64,000 nucleotides of DNA, from NCBI RefSeq assembly GCF_003122205.1, contig NZ_QEYE01000014.1:24805-88804 (forward strand), read 5' to 3'. Source of the stretch: Maritimibacter sp. 55A14. GTDB lineage: Bacteria; Pseudomonadota; Alphaproteobacteria; Rhodobacterales; Rhodobacteraceae. Both the position numbers and the translations under genes were made by a program. The notes under the pieces are model-generated. The model searched no databases, was not told the origin of the DNA, and was given only the letters and a program-made list of their open reading frames with translations. Each line of letters opens with the position of its first letter. Position 1 is the stretch's first letter. Shown one piece after another: positions 18,718-28,270 of this stretch.

Positions 18718-19778
18718 AAAGACGTTCCTTTCTCGCCGCCGGCACATCGGCGCTGGGGCTTCTCGCGGCCCCCGCGGTGCTGCGCGCGCAATCGTCCAAG
18801 CTGAAGATCGGCACCTATGGCGGCTATTTCCAGGACAGTTTCGACACGCATATCTATCCCGATTTCACCGCCGAGACCGGGATCGAGGTCGAATCGATCG
18901 GCGAGCCCACGGGCGAGGCCTGGCTGGTTCAGCTCCAGCAGGCCGCCCGCGCCGGGCAGGCCCCGGCCGATGTCTCGATGATGGCGCAGGTCGCCCGCAT
19001 CCGGGGTGAGCGCGCGGGGCTCTGGGCGCCGCTCGACACTGACGCGATCCCCAACATCGCCAACCTGCCGGACCATTTCGTGCACGGCTACGAGGATGGC
19101 GGCGTCTACGGCACTGGCGCGGTGAGCTGGTATATCACGCTGGTCACCAATACCGATGTCTACGCCGAACCCCCCGCCTCGTGGAACGCGCTCTGGGATC
19201 CGGCGAACGAGAACCGGCTGGGGCTGCTGGCGCTGGCCTCCAACTCCTTCCTGCTGGAGATCACGGCGACCACGCATTTCGGCGGCACCGACATCCTGGC
19301 GACCGAGGAGGGGGTGCTGAAGGTCATGGACAAGCTGGCCGAGGTGAAGCCCAATGTCCGCCTGTGGTACCGCGACGAGGGCCAGTTTCAGCAGGCGCTG
19401 GAGACCGGCGAGATCCCGATGGGCCAGTATTACCACGACGTCACGGGCCTGGCCGCCGCGGATGGCAAGCCGGTGCGCTCGACCTTCCCGAAAGAGGGCG
19501 CGGTGCTCGATTCCGGCTCCTGGGTCGTCTCCAAGGCGTCCGGGGCCATCGAGGCTTCGCAGGTCTTCATCGACTACATGGCGCGGCCCGAGATACAGGC
19601 CAAACTGTCGCGGTTCGTGGGCACCGCACCCACGGTGGACCGGGCACTGACCGACCTGACGGATGAGGAGTTCGCGGCGGTCGCCTCCGACATCCCGCCG
19701 ATCCTGCCGCGCTACGATCTTTATGTGGACCGGGCGGACTGGGTGAACCAGAAATGGTCCGAATTGATCACCGGCTGA
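18714..19778 (+). CDS. ABC transporter substrate-binding protein, polyamine type
   Basis: A 354-residue periplasmic binding protein. The N-terminus, KRRSFLAAG followed by a hydrophobic stretch and AVLRAQ, is a Tat-like signal with cleavage near residue 26. The mature part begins LKIGTYGGYFQDSF and fits the PotD/PotF group (SBP_bac family). It overlaps the ureohydrolase stop by ATGA and has GGGGAGA upstream. It would deliver substrate to the ATPase and permeases encoded next. A guanidino or polyamine ligand is inferred from the neighbours. Confidence 0.9.
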   Translation: MKRRSFLAAGTSALGLLAAPAVLRAQSSKLKIGTYGGYFQDSFDTHIYPDFTAETGIEVESIGEPTGEAWLVQLQQAARAGQAPADVSMMAQVARIRGERAGLWAPLDTDAIPNIANLPDHFVHGYEDGGVYGTGAVSWYITLVTNTDVYAEPPASWNALWDPANENRLGLLALASNSFLLEITATTHFGGTDILATEEGVLKVMDKLAEVKPNVRLWYRDEGQFQQALETGEIPMGQYYHDVTGLAAADGKPVRSTFPKEGAVLDSGSWVVSKASGAIEASQVFIDYMARPEIQAKLSRFVGTAPTVDRALTDLTDEEFAAVASDIPPILPRYDLYVDRADWVNQKWSELITG

Positions 19779-19839
19779 GGCCGCGGCGCGGACCGGACCC
19801 GGCGTTTGCGCGTCCGGGTCCGGTACCGAAAGGGGCCAC

Positions 19840-20880
19840 ATGACCGAGCTTTCCCTGCACGGCCTGACCAAGCGCTTCGGCGGCTTCACGGCGGTGGACG
19901 ATGTCACGCTCGACATTCCCGACGGGGACTTCGTCTGCCTCCTCGGTCCGTCGGGCTGCGGCAAGACGACCCTGCTGCGGCTCATCGCGGGGCTGGAGAC
20001 GCCGAGCGCGGGCCGGATCGTGCTGGCCGGACAGGACCAGTCGGACGTGCCCACCCACAAACGCGGCTTCGGAATGGTCTTCCAGTCGCTCGCGCTTTTC
20101 CCGCATCTCAGCGTGATCGACAACGTGGCCTATCCGCTCGCCCTGCGCGGCCATGACCGGGCCGACCGCCACGCCCGCGCGCAGGAGTTGCTGGACCTGG
20201 TGCAACTCGGCGGCATGGGCGCGCGGCGCATCCACCAGCTTTCCGGTGGCCAGCGGCAGCGCGTGGCAATCGCGCGCGGCCTGGCCATCGACCCGGCGGT
20301 CTTCCTGCTCGACGAGCCGCTCTCGGCGCTCGACGCCAATCTGCGCGAGCACATGCAGGTCGAACTGCGCCAGTTGCAGCAGCGGCTGGGCGTGACCACG
20401 GTCGTCGTCACCCATGACCAGAAGGAGGCGCTGACGATGGCCGATACCGTCATCGTCATGGATGGCGGGCGGGTGCAGCAGATGGGCGCCCCGATGGAGG
20501 TCTACCGCGACCCGGCCAACGCTTTCGTGGCCAGCTTCATCGGCAATTCCAACCTGCTGCCCTGCACCCTGACGCGGGACCGCACGCTGGAGATGTCCGG
20601 CGTCCGCATGGCGCTGAGCGACGCGGATCGGGTGAAATGCGAGCCCGGCCCGGCGATGCTCTCGGTGCGGCCCGAGGACGTGCGCATCACCGATGCGAAA
20701 GGGCTGCCCGCGACCGTCGCCTTCATCCGCGATCTGGGCGAGAGCGTGCAATACGTGCTCGACCATCAGGGCACGGAACTGACCGCGCTCTTCGCGCCGC
20801 GCGACCGGCCGTCGGCGGGGCTGGGCGATGCCGTGACGCTGGACTTCGAGACGGGCCGCCGCGTGGTGCTGGCGCGATGA
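19840..20880 (+). CDS. ABC transporter ATP-binding protein (PotA-like)
   Basis: A 346-residue ATPase. Walker A is GPSGCGKTT, the Q-loop lies in MVFQSLALFPHL, the signature is LSGGQRQRVAIARGL, Walker B is VFLLDEPLSALD, and the H-loop is VVTHDQKEAL. Residues after about 240 form a C-terminal TOBE-type domain, as in PotA/FbpC-type importers. It powers the permease pair encoded immediately downstream, and its stop overlaps the first permease start (ATGA). A 61-base gap separates it from the binding-protein gene. Confidence 0.95.
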   Translation: MTELSLHGLTKRFGGFTAVDDVTLDIPDGDFVCLLGPSGCGKTTLLRLIAGLETPSAGRIVLAGQDQSDVPTHKRGFGMVFQSLALFPHLSVIDNVAYPLALRGHDRADRHARAQELLDLVQLGGMGARRIHQLSGGQRQRVAIARGLAIDPAVFLLDEPLSALDANLREHMQVELRQLQQRLGVTTVVVTHDQKEALTMADTVIVMDGGRVQQMGAPMEVYRDPANAFVASFIGNSNLLPCTLTRDRTLEMSGVRMALSDADRVKCEPGPAMLSVRPEDVRITDAKGLPATVAFIRDLGESVQYVLDHQGTELTALFAPRDRPSAGLGDAVTLDFETGRRVVLAR

Positions 20881-21728
20881 GCGCGCCGCAGAAAGCCACG
20901 CCAGGCTGGCTGGCCGCGATACCCGCACTGGCGCTCGGTATCTTCTTCATCGTGCCCTTCGCGATCATGCTTTCCGTCAGCGTGGCGCATCGCGTACCGG
21001 GCGGCTTCTTCGAGCCGGGCTTCGAGCTTGCGAGCTACATACGCTTCCTGTCGGCCTTTTTCGGCTCGATCCTCGTCACCTCGATCACGATTTCGGCGGC
21101 CGCGGCGGCGATCTGCGTGACACTGGCCTTCCCCTTCACCGTATTCCTCGCGGGCATGGGGCGGCGCGCGCAGACTTGGATCCTGGTGATCCTTCTTTCG
21201 GTGCTGTCGCTCTCGGAGGTCATCATCGGCTTCTCGCTCTCCACCCTGCTGTCGAAGACAGCCGGGGTTGGAAACCTCCTGGCCTGGCTGGGTATTCTGG
21301 AAACTTCCCGCGCCTTCACCCCGTCGCTTTTCGCGCTGCTGACCGGAATGTGCTATCTGGGGTTTCCCTACGCGGTGCTGGTGCTCTATCCGCCGGTTTC
21401 GCGGCTCGACCCGGAACTGGGCGAGGCCGCGCGCACGATGGGCGCCTCGCCGCTGCGCACCTTCTTCGGCGTCACCCTGCCGTTGCTGCGCGCCCCGGTG
21501 CTGGGTGCGCTGGTGCTGGTCTTCGTCTTCACGCTGGGGGTCTACCTGCTGCCGCAGGTGCTGGGCCGGCCGCAGCACTGGACGCTGTCGGTCCACATCA
21601 CCGACCAGGCGATCTTCCAGTCGAACCTGCCCTTCGCAGCGGCGATGGCGGTGCTGCTGCTTGTCGTGACGCTGATGCTTGTGGGGCTGACGCTGCTTCT
21701 GGGTCGCGACGCGGGGGCCAGGCAATGA
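20877..21728 (+). CDS. ABC transporter permease (PotB-like)
   Basis: A 283-residue inner-membrane protein with about six hydrophobic segments. The EAA loop, EAARTMGASPLRTFFGVTLP, lies in the cytosol and docks the ATPase. I placed the start at ATG 20877, which overlaps the ATPase stop as ATGA, although the frame is open further upstream. It pairs with the next permease to form the channel of the importer. Confidence 0.93.
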   Translation: MSAPQKATPGWLAAIPALALGIFFIVPFAIMLSVSVAHRVPGGFFEPGFELASYIRFLSAFFGSILVTSITISAAAAAICVTLAFPFTVFLAGMGRRAQTWILVILLSVLSLSEVIIGFSLSTLLSKTAGVGNLLAWLGILETSRAFTPSLFALLTGMCYLGFPYAVLVLYPPVSRLDPELGEAARTMGASPLRTFFGVTLPLLRAPVLGALVLVFVFTLGVYLLPQVLGRPQHWTLSVHITDQAIFQSNLPFAAAMAVLLLVVTLMLVGLTLLLGRDAGARQ

Positions 21729-22525
21729 CGGCGTGGATCAAGAGCCTCTATATCGGGCTGATCCTGCTTTTGCTGGTCGCTCCGATCGTCGTGGTGGCGG
21801 GCGTGTCGCTCAACGAGGCGCAGTCGCTGCGCTTTCCGCCGCAGGACCTGTCGCTGCGCTGGTACGGCGCCCTTTTCCGCGAGCCCGACTGGCTGGTGCC
21901 GCTGCGCAATTCGCTGGTGATCGCGGCCACGTCCAGCCTGCTCGCGGTGCTGGTGGCGCTGCCGCTGGCGCTGCATGTGTGGTCGCGGCGGGGCTGGCTC
22001 AGCCGCGGGCTCTACACGCTGGGGGTGGCGCCCTTCATGCTGCCGCCGGTGATCTCGGCACTGGGATTCCTCGTCTTCTGGGTGTCGCTGGGCATGTACG
22101 GGCAAATGGCCGCCACCATCGTCTCGCACGGGGTCTTTCTGGTGACGCTGCCGGTGGTGACGATCTCGCTGGGGCTCAACGCCATCGACCCCGCGCTGAT
22201 CGAGGCCGCGCGCACCATGGGCGCTGCTCGCGGGCAGGTGCTGCGCACGGTGATCCTGCCGCTCATTGTGCCTTACATCCTGTCGGGTTATGCCTTTGCC
22301 TTCGTGCTGTCCCTCAACGAATACATCATCGCCTACATGGTCGCGGGCTTCACGGTGGAGACGCTGCCGATCAAGATTTTCAACAGCCTGCGCTATGGCT
22401 ACACGCCGATCATGGGCGTCGTGTCGGTGCTCTTCATCCTGCTGGCGGTGGCGGTCTTCGGGATGATCGGGCGGTTCGGCAACCTGCCGCGGCTCATGGG
22501 CTCCGAACGGGTGAGGGACCAATGA
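21725..22525 (+). CDS. ABC transporter permease (PotC-like)
   Basis: A 266-residue inner-membrane protein with about six hydrophobic segments and the EAA loop EAARTMGAARGQVLRTVILP. It starts at ATG 21725, overlapping the preceding permease by four bases, and its stop overlaps the amidase start in the same way. It forms the second half of the importer channel. Confidence 0.93.
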   Translation: MTAWIKSLYIGLILLLLVAPIVVVAGVSLNEAQSLRFPPQDLSLRWYGALFREPDWLVPLRNSLVIAATSSLLAVLVALPLALHVWSRRGWLSRGLYTLGVAPFMLPPVISALGFLVFWVSLGMYGQMAATIVSHGVFLVTLPVVTISLGLNAIDPALIEAARTMGAARGQVLRTVILPLIVPYILSGYAFAFVLSLNEYIIAYMVAGFTVETLPIKIFNSLRYGYTPIMGVVSVLFILLAVAVFGMIGRFGNLPRLMGSERVRDQ

Positions 22526-23307
22526 CGCTGCGGCTGGGGCTCTGGCAGGGGGCGGGGGTGCCCGGCGATCTCGATGCCACTGTGGCCGAGGCCGCCCGCG
22601 TGGCGGAATTGGCGGCGGCTGAGGGTGCGCAGCTTCTGATCTTCCCCGAGGGATTTCTGACGGGCTACCATCTGCCCGACCTCTCGCTGGCCACGCTGCC
22701 GGATGTGGAACCCGCGCTGGAGCAGATCGCTGGGATCGCGGCGCGGGCCGGGCTGCATCTGGTGATGGGCAGCCATGTTGCTGACACGGCTGGGCTGCGC
22801 AACGCGGCCATTGCCTATTCCGCGACCGGCGCCGAACTGTGCCGTTACCACAAGCGCGCGCTCTACGGCGATTGGGAGCGCGCGACATTCGTCCCCGGCG
22901 ACCGGCCTGCGCGGTTCGACTGCGCGGGGCTGCGGGTGGGGCTGCTGATCTGCTATGACGTGGAGTTCCCCGAGCTTGTGCGCGCCGAGGCCCGCGCCGG
23001 GGCCGATCTGCTGGCCATCCCGACCGCCAACATGGCGCCCTTCACGCGCATTCCGCTCCAGATGGTGCCGGTGCGTGCGATGGAGAACCAGCTTTTCATC
23101 GCCTATGCCAATCGCAGCGGTTCGGAACATGAGCTGGACTTCGTGGGCCTGTCGAGCATCCGCGGCCCCGAGGGCGAGGCGCTGGCCGAAGCCGGGGCGG
23201 GTCCGCAATTGCTGATCGCGGATATCGACCCGAAGCGGCGGTCCGAGGCCCGGCGCGAATTCAGCTATCTCGACGATCTCGCCCGGCTGGAGGGGCGGCA
23301 GCCCTGA
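22522..23307 (+). CDS. carbon-nitrogen hydrolase (nitrilase superfamily)
   Basis: A 261-residue amidase with the full catalytic triad: Glu43 in FPEGFLTGY, Lys111 in YHKRALYG and Cys144 in ICYDVEFPE. Enzymes of this family hydrolyse amides, carbamoyl amines or ω-amides. It is the last gene of a six-gene operon, coupled to the permease by ATGA. A ureohydrolase acts on agmatine without making N-carbamoylputrescine, so AguB activity would not fit. A better fit is hydrolysis of 4-guanidinobutyramide to 4-guanidinobutyrate, which the first gene's product could then cleave. This is inference. Confidence 0.88.
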   Translation: MTLRLGLWQGAGVPGDLDATVAEAARVAELAAAEGAQLLIFPEGFLTGYHLPDLSLATLPDVEPALEQIAGIAARAGLHLVMGSHVADTAGLRNAAIAYSATGAELCRYHKRALYGDWERATFVPGDRPARFDCAGLRVGLLICYDVEFPELVRAEARAGADLLAIPTANMAPFTRIPLQMVPVRAMENQLFIAYANRSGSEHELDFVGLSSIRGPEGEALAEAGAGPQLLIADIDPKRRSEARREFSYLDDLARLEGRQP

Positions 23308-23707
23308 CGCCGGCACCTGATCGCGGGCGCCGTGCTTTCCTTCGGCACGGCATTTCAACCGATCCGACATACACGGCCTCGAGCAGACGTCTGTCCGCCG
23401 CCCCCGCGCGAAAAAGGGAGAAGCCCGCCGCGCGATCGCCGGACCGCCCGGACGCGCTGGCGGTTGGGTGAGGTTCGCGCGAAGTATTAACCTTGTCCGG
23501 ACGTGGCCGGGATAAAGCGCGCCGTTTCTACGTCGGAACGCCATCCCGCGGTCTGGTCATCCTCTGTGCTTGCCTGTGACCGCGAGGGCCTTCGTTGCCG
23601 CTTCGAGCCGGGTTCTCGGGACGTGGCACGAACCCAACCCTGTCGTCGCAAGATCAGGTCCGCGGATGACAACGCAGGCCACACCATTCAGGAACCGGCT
23701 TCGCCAC
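23308..23707. other. intergenic region between convergent operons (400 bases)
   Basis: This region separates the ends of two convergent operons. It holds a hairpin near its left end (23329-23351). No other gene, repeat or promoter was recognised. Confidence 0.5.
23329..23351 (+). terminator. hairpin after the guanidino operon
   Basis: GCCGTGC (23329-23335) pairs with GCACGGC (23345-23351) around a nine-base loop, 21 bases past the amidase stop. Only a short ATTTC follows, so intrinsic termination would be weak. Confidence 0.4.
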
Positions 23708-25345
23708 TCAGCCCGCGCCGTCCTTGAGCCGGAAACGCTGGATCTTACCGCTCGGGGTCTTGGGCAGGGTGTCCGTGAATAACACGCGGCGGGGATACTT
23801 GTAGGGCGCGATCGCTGCCTTGACATGCTCCTGAAGCTCCCGCGCTTTCGCCTCGCCGCCACTGGCATCTTCCACCAGGACTACGTGCGCCTCGACGATC
23901 TCGCCCCGTTCATCGTCCGGGGCGCCGATAACGGCGCATTCCAGCACCTCCGGGTGCGACAGGAGCGCGGCCTCCACCTCGGGCCCCGCAATGTTGTAGC
24001 CCGACGACAGGATCATGTCGTCATTGCGCGCGGCGAAGTGGAAATAACCGTCCGCGTCCTGCACGAAAGTATCGCCGGTGATGTTCCAGCCTTGCTGCAC
24101 GTATCCGCGTTGCCGCTCGTCGGCGAGATAGCGGCAGCCCGTGGGACCGCGCACCGCGAGCCGTCCGGGCGTGCCGCGCGGCACCTCGTTCATCGCCTCA
24201 TCGACGATCTTCGCGTCGTAGCCGGTGACGGGCTTGCCGGTGCAGGCCGGGCGGTGGTCGTCGAAACGGTTGGAGATGAAGATATGCAGCATCTCGGTCG
24301 AGCCGATTCCGTCGAGCATCGGCTTGCCGGTCTTCTGCATCCATTCCTCGTAGACCGGGCCGGGCAGCGTCTCGCCCGCCGAGACCGCGGCGCGCAGGCT
24401 GGAGAGGTCGGCGCCGTCCTCCATGGCTTTCAGCATCACGCGATAGGCGGTGGGGGCGGTGAAGCAGACCGTGGCGCGGTAGCGTTCGATGATCTCGACC
24501 AGGTTGGGCGGCGAGGCGTCCTCCAGCAGCGTCGCGGTCGCGCCGAAGCGCAGCGGGAAGATGGCGAGTCCGCCCAGCCCGAAGGTGAAGGCCAGCGGCG
24601 GCGAGCCTATGAAGACATCATCGGGCGTGACGCCCAGCACCTCGCGCGCGTAGCCGTCGGCGATGATCAGCAGGTCGCGGTGGAAATGCATCGTGGCCTT
24701 GGGCGCGCCGGTCGTACCGCTGGTGAAGCCCAGAAGCGCCACATCATCGCGCCCGGTCGGCACCGCTTCGAAGGCCACCGGCTTCGACAGCGCCAGCCGG
24801 TCGAGTTCCGCGTCATGATTGGCGGTGCCGTCGAAACAGGCCATGCGGCGCAGCGGGCCGGGCAGTTCGACGGCGCGCTCCATCTCTTCCGTCAGCCGCG
24901 TGTCGCAGAGCGCCAGCGCGACCTGCGCCTTGTCGATCACCTGCCGCAACTCGGCGGCGCGCAGCATCGGCATGGTGTTGACGACCACTGCGCCGGCCTT
25001 CGTGGCCGCGAGCCAGCAGGCGACCATCGCGGGGTTGTTGGGGGCGCGGATCAGCACCCGGTTGCCGGGCCGGATGCCGTAATCCTCGACCAGCACATGG
25101 GCGATGCGGTTGGTCCAGTCGGTCAGTTCCTTGTAGGTGCGCTGCCGCCCGTTGCCGATCAGCGCGACATGGTCGCCGAAGCCGCGCGCCACCATCCGGT
25201 CGGTCAGTTCGACTCCGGCGTTGATGCGCTCGGGATAGTCGAAACCGCGGAGTTCCATCTCCGGCCAGAGTTCCGCCGGGGGCAGGTTGTCGCGCGCGAA
25301 ACTGTCTTCATGCGCACTCGGTCCCAGTGTCGGTTGTGGGCTCAT
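23708..25345 (-). CDS. 2-aminobenzoate-CoA ligase-like acyl-CoA synthetase
   Basis: A 545-residue AMP-forming ligase. Motif A3 is FTSGTTGAPKATMHFH, A5 is GIGSTEML, and A8 includes ITGDTF and the hinge RNDDMILSSGYNI. The A10 lysine is in LPKTPSGKIQRF. It resembles the benzoate/2-aminobenzoate-CoA ligases and would convert the aromatic acid to its CoA thioester with ATP. The match to 2-aminobenzoate is supported by the fused monooxygenase/reductase encoded at the front of this operon. It is the last gene of the operon, and its start overlaps the RidA gene stop by four bases. Confidence 0.87.
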   Translation of the reverse strand: MSPQPTLGPSAHEDSFARDNLPPAELWPEMELRGFDYPERINAGVELTDRMVARGFGDHVALIGNGRQRTYKELTDWTNRIAHVLVEDYGIRPGNRVLIRAPNNPAMVACWLAATKAGAVVVNTMPMLRAAELRQVIDKAQVALALCDTRLTEEMERAVELPGPLRRMACFDGTANHDAELDRLALSKPVAFEAVPTGRDDVALLGFTSGTTGAPKATMHFHRDLLIIADGYAREVLGVTPDDVFIGSPPLAFTFGLGGLAIFPLRFGATATLLEDASPPNLVEIIERYRATVCFTAPTAYRVMLKAMEDGADLSSLRAAVSAGETLPGPVYEEWMQKTGKPMLDGIGSTEMLHIFISNRFDDHRPACTGKPVTGYDAKIVDEAMNEVPRGTPGRLAVRGPTGCRYLADERQRGYVQQGWNITGDTFVQDADGYFHFAARNDDMILSSGYNIAGPEVEAALLSHPEVLECAVIGAPDDERGEIVEAHVVLVEDASGGEAKARELQEHVKAAIAPYKYPRRVLFTDTLPKTPSGKIQRFRLKDGAG

Positions 25346-25782
25346 CTTTCCGCTCTCCCTTGGCCGGCGGCCGGGGGCTCCGGCAGCACGGCGGTTGCCT
25401 CGATCTCCAGCTTCGCGCGGTCCTCGACCAGGGCCGCGACCTGCACCAGCGCCATCGCGGGGTAGTGGCGGCCCAGCACCGCGCGATAAGCCGCCCCCAG
25501 CGGGCGCAGACAGGAGAGGTATTCGTGCTTGTCGGTGACGTACCAGGTCAGGCGCACCAGATGCTCGGGGCGCGCGCCGGCCTCGGCCAGGACCGCGCGG
25601 ATGTTGTGAAATATTTGTGCGGCCTGCGCGACGAAGTCGTCGCTCTCGAATTCCTGCTCGCCAGTCCAGCCGACAAGCCCGCCCAGGAAGATCAGCCGGC
25701 CCGAGGCGGCGATCCCGTTGGCGTAGCCGCGCGCGGGTTTCCAGTTCTTCGGGTTCAGCGGTTCATGCGGGGATTGGGTCAT
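25342..25782 (-). CDS. RidA/YjgF-family protein
   Basis: A 146-residue protein with the RidA fold: [12 protein letters not shown], then [14 protein letters not shown] and a C-terminal [11 protein letters not shown]. RidA proteins hydrolyse reactive enamines and imines. In 2-aminobenzoyl-CoA breakdown the ring product still carries an amino group that becomes an enamine/imine, so a dedicated deaminase is plausible. Its genes on both sides overlap by four bases, which supports co-translation with the pathway enzymes. The arginine usual in canonical RidA active sites was not located with certainty. Confidence 0.87.
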   Translation of the reverse strand: MTQSPHEPLNPKNWKPARGYANGIAASGRLIFLGGLVGWTGEQEFESDDFVAQAAQIFHNIRAVLAEAGARPEHLVRLTWYVTDKHEYLSCLRPLGAAYRAVLGRHYPAMALVQVAALVEDRAKLEIEATAVLPEPPAAGQGRAER

Positions 25783-26957
25783 GCCGGTCCTCCGTCCTTG
25801 CGGGCCGCGCGTGCCTCCGCCCCGGCCAGCACCGCGCGGGCGATGACCAGTTTCTGCACGTCGCTCGCGCCCTCGTAGATGCGCAGCGCCCGGATTTCAC
25901 GATAGAGCGCCTCCACCCGCGTACCGCGGCGCACCCCGGCGCCGCCATGAAGCTGCACCGCCGCGTCGATCACGCGCTGCGCGGCCTCGGTCACGTGAAG
26001 CTTGGCCATCGCGGCCTCGCGGCTGATGCGCGGCGCGCCGCTGTCCTTGGTCCAGGCCGCGCGGTAGACCAACAGCGCCGCGGCATCGACCTCCAGCGCC
26101 ATGTCGGCGATATGGCCCTGGACCATTTGCAGATCGGCCATCGGCGCGTCGAAGAGCCGGCGGGTCTGCACACGCGCCAGCGCCTCGTCGAGCGCGCGGC
26201 GCGCGAAACCGAGCGCGGCCGCGCCCACGGTTGTGCGGAACGTGTCGAGCACCGTCATCGCCACCTTGAAGCCCCCGCCGGGCGAGCCGATCAGGGCGCT
26301 CTCGGGAAGCTCCACACCTGATAGCCGCAGATGCGCCAGCGGGTGCGGGGCCATGACCTCGATCCGCTCGACCACTTCCAGCCCCGGTGTGTCGGCGGGC
26401 AGCAGGAAGGCCGAGAGCCCCTTGGCGCCCGGCGCCTCGCCCGTGCGCGCGAGGATCACGTAGACATCCGCGATGCCCCCGTTGGAGATATAGGTCTTCT
26501 CGCCGTCGAGCATGTAGCCGCGATCCGTTCGCCGCGCCGTGGTGGCGATGCGCGCGACATCCGAGCCGGAGGCGGGTTCGGTCAGTGCGAAGCCCGCGAT
26601 CGCGGTCCCGGCACGGGTTCGCGCCAGCCAGTCGCGTTGCGAGGGCGTACCGAACAAGCTAACCGCGCCCATACCCAGCCCCTGCATGGCGAAAGCGAAA
26701 TCGGCCAGCCCGTCATGGCGCGCCAGTGTCTCGCGGATCAGGCAGAGTGTGCGCAGATCCAGCCGCTCGCCCGCGTCGGCGCCGCTGTGCCGCAGCCAGC
26801 CATCCGCACCGAGCGCGGCGACCAGCCCCCGGCAGGCGGCATCCGGGTCGTCATGGGAGACCGGCAGATGCGCCGCGGCCCAGGCGTCCAGGTCGGCTGC
26901 CAGTGTGCGGTGGCGGTCGTCGAAGAAGGGCCAGTCGAGATAGGATCGGTCGGGCAT
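25779..26957 (-). CDS. acyl-CoA dehydrogenase
   Basis: A 392-residue flavoprotein, normal length for the family. Signatures include [28 protein letters not shown] and a C-terminal [14 protein letters not shown]. The start MPDRSYLDW was chosen because AGGAGA lies six bases upstream; an in-frame ATG 21 bases further upstream has no site. It would desaturate an alicyclic CoA ester formed after ring reduction. It lies third from the end of the aminobenzoate operon. Confidence 0.9.
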   Translation of the reverse strand: MPDRSYLDWPFFDDRHRTLAADLDAWAAAHLPVSHDDPDAACRGLVAALGADGWLRHSGADAGERLDLRTLCLIRETLARHDGLADFAFAMQGLGMGAVSLFGTPSQRDWLARTRAGTAIAGFALTEPASGSDVARIATTARRTDRGYMLDGEKTYISNGGIADVYVILARTGEAPGAKGLSAFLLPADTPGLEVVERIEVMAPHPLAHLRLSGVELPESALIGSPGGGFKVAMTVLDTFRTTVGAAALGFARRALDEALARVQTRRLFDAPMADLQMVQGHIADMALEVDAAALLVYRAAWTKDSGAPRISREAAMAKLHVTEAAQRVIDAAVQLHGGAGVRRGTRVEALYREIRALRIYEGASDVQKLVIARAVLAGAEARAARKDGGPA

Positions 26958-26990
26958 GTGTTTTCTCCTGCCGTGCACCCCGGCGCAGGT

Positions 26991-27803
26991 TCAGTTGCCT
27001 TCGAAAACCGGCTGCTCCCTGGCCACGAAGGCGTGGTAGGCACGTTCGAAATCCCGCGTCTGCATGCAGATCGCCTGGGCCTGGGCCTCGGCCTCGATGG
27101 CCTGTTCGAGGCCCATGTTCCACTCCTGGTTGAGCTGGGTCTTGGTGATGCCATGCGCGAAGGTGGGGCCGGCGGCCAGCCGGGCGGCCAGCGCCATCGC
27201 CTCCTCCTCCAGCGTCTCGGCGGAGTGGAGCGCGTTCCAGAAGCCCCAGCGCTCGCCCTCCTCGGCGCGCATGGCGCGGCCGGTATAGAGAAGCTCCGCC
27301 GCGCGGCCCTGGCCGATGATCCGGGGCAGCATGGCGCAGGCGCCCATGTCGCAACCGGCAAGCCCCACGCGGGTAAAGAGGAACGCCGCGCGCGTATCGG
27401 GCGTGGCCAGGCGGATATCGGAGGCCATCGCGAGGATCGCCCCGGCGCCCACGCAGACGCCCTCGACCGCGGCGATCACGGGCCGCGAACAGCCGATCAT
27501 CGCCTTGATCAGATCGCCGGTCATGCGAGTGAAGGCCAGCAGCCCCTTCATGTCCATTTCCACCAGCGGGCCGATGATGTCATGCACATCCCCGCCGGAG
27601 CAGAAATTCCCGCCATTGGAGGTGAAGACCACCACATCCACATCTTCGGCATGGGCGAGGGCGCGGAACGTGTCGCGCAACTCGGCGTAGCTCTCGAAGG
27701 TCAGCGGGTTCTTGCGGTCGGGCCGGTCGAGCCGGATCACCCCGATCCGGTCCCGAAGCTGCCACTGGAAATGGTTGGGGGTGAAATTCGCGAAATCCGT
27801 CAT
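26991..27803 (-). CDS. enoyl-CoA hydratase/isomerase family protein
   Basis: A 270-residue crotonase-fold protein. The oxyanion hole segments are [15 protein letters not shown] and [18 protein letters not shown]. It starts [10 protein letters not shown], preceded by GAAAGA, and overlaps the MarR gene stop (27800) by four bases. It would hydrate or hydrolyse a ring-derived CoA intermediate in β-oxidation-like steps after dearomatisation. Confidence 0.9.
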   Translation of the reverse strand: MTDFANFTPNHFQWQLRDRIGVIRLDRPDRKNPLTFESYAELRDTFRALAHAEDVDVVVFTSNGGNFCSGGDVHDIIGPLVEMDMKGLLAFTRMTGDLIKAMIGCSRPVIAAVEGVCVGAGAILAMASDIRLATPDTRAAFLFTRVGLAGCDMGACAMLPRIIGQGRAAELLYTGRAMRAEEGERWGFWNALHSAETLEEEAMALAARLAAGPTFAHGITKTQLNQEWNMGLEQAIEAEAQAQAICMQTRDFERAYHAFVAREQPVFEGN

Positions 27804-28270
27804 GGTGCGGTCTTTCCTATCCGTTTCAGGATGTCCCTGAGCGTGTCGAGATCGTCCTCGGTCAGCCCGGCAAAGAGCTGGTTGACCTCGCGCTCGTGGT
27901 CGGCGGCGAGCGTGGCGAAGCGGCTTGTACCTGCCGCGGTCAGCGCGACATGCACCGTGCGCCGGTCGGTCTTCGAGCGGACCCGGCGCGCCAGCCCCTC
28001 CCGTTCCAGCCGGTCCACGACCGCGGTGGCGTTGCCGTTGGAGACCAGCAGGAAGCGCGACAACTCGGTCATTGTGACCGGCTCGCGACGGCGGTAGAGC
28101 GCGGCCATCACGTCGAACCGGGGCAGGGTGGTGCCGTGTTCGGTTCGCAGGAACTCCCTGAGGTGGCTTTCCGCGCCGCGCGTGGCGCCCAGCAGCCGGA
28201 TCCACATCGTCAGCCGCCGCTTGGAGAGCGGGTCGTCGGTCCGGGTTTCTGCCATCCGCGCCCCCGTCAC
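27800..28270 (-). CDS. MarR-family transcriptional regulator
   Basis: A 156-residue winged-helix regulator if read from GTG at 28270, which overlaps the SDR stop (GTGA). ATG at 28255 is a good alternative with a G-rich site upstream. The DNA-binding part is [20 protein letters not shown] followed by the wing [17 protein letters not shown]. MarR proteins usually repress and release DNA on binding an aromatic acid or CoA ester. The gene lies inside the operon it probably controls, and the 16-base palindrome at 31364-31379 is a likely operator. Confidence 0.9.
   Translation of the reverse strand: MTGARMAETRTDDPLSKRRLTMWIRLLGATRGAESHLREFLRTEHGTTLPRFDVMAALYRRREPVTMTELSRFLLVSNGNATAVVDRLEREGLARRVRSKTDRRTVHVALTAAGTSRFATLAADHEREVNQLFAGLTEDDLDTLRDILKRIGKTAP

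Noticed and set aside
22522..23307. N-carbamoylputrescine amidase (AguB).
   Set aside because: The operon encodes a ureohydrolase that releases urea, not agmatine deiminase, so the AguB substrate would not form.
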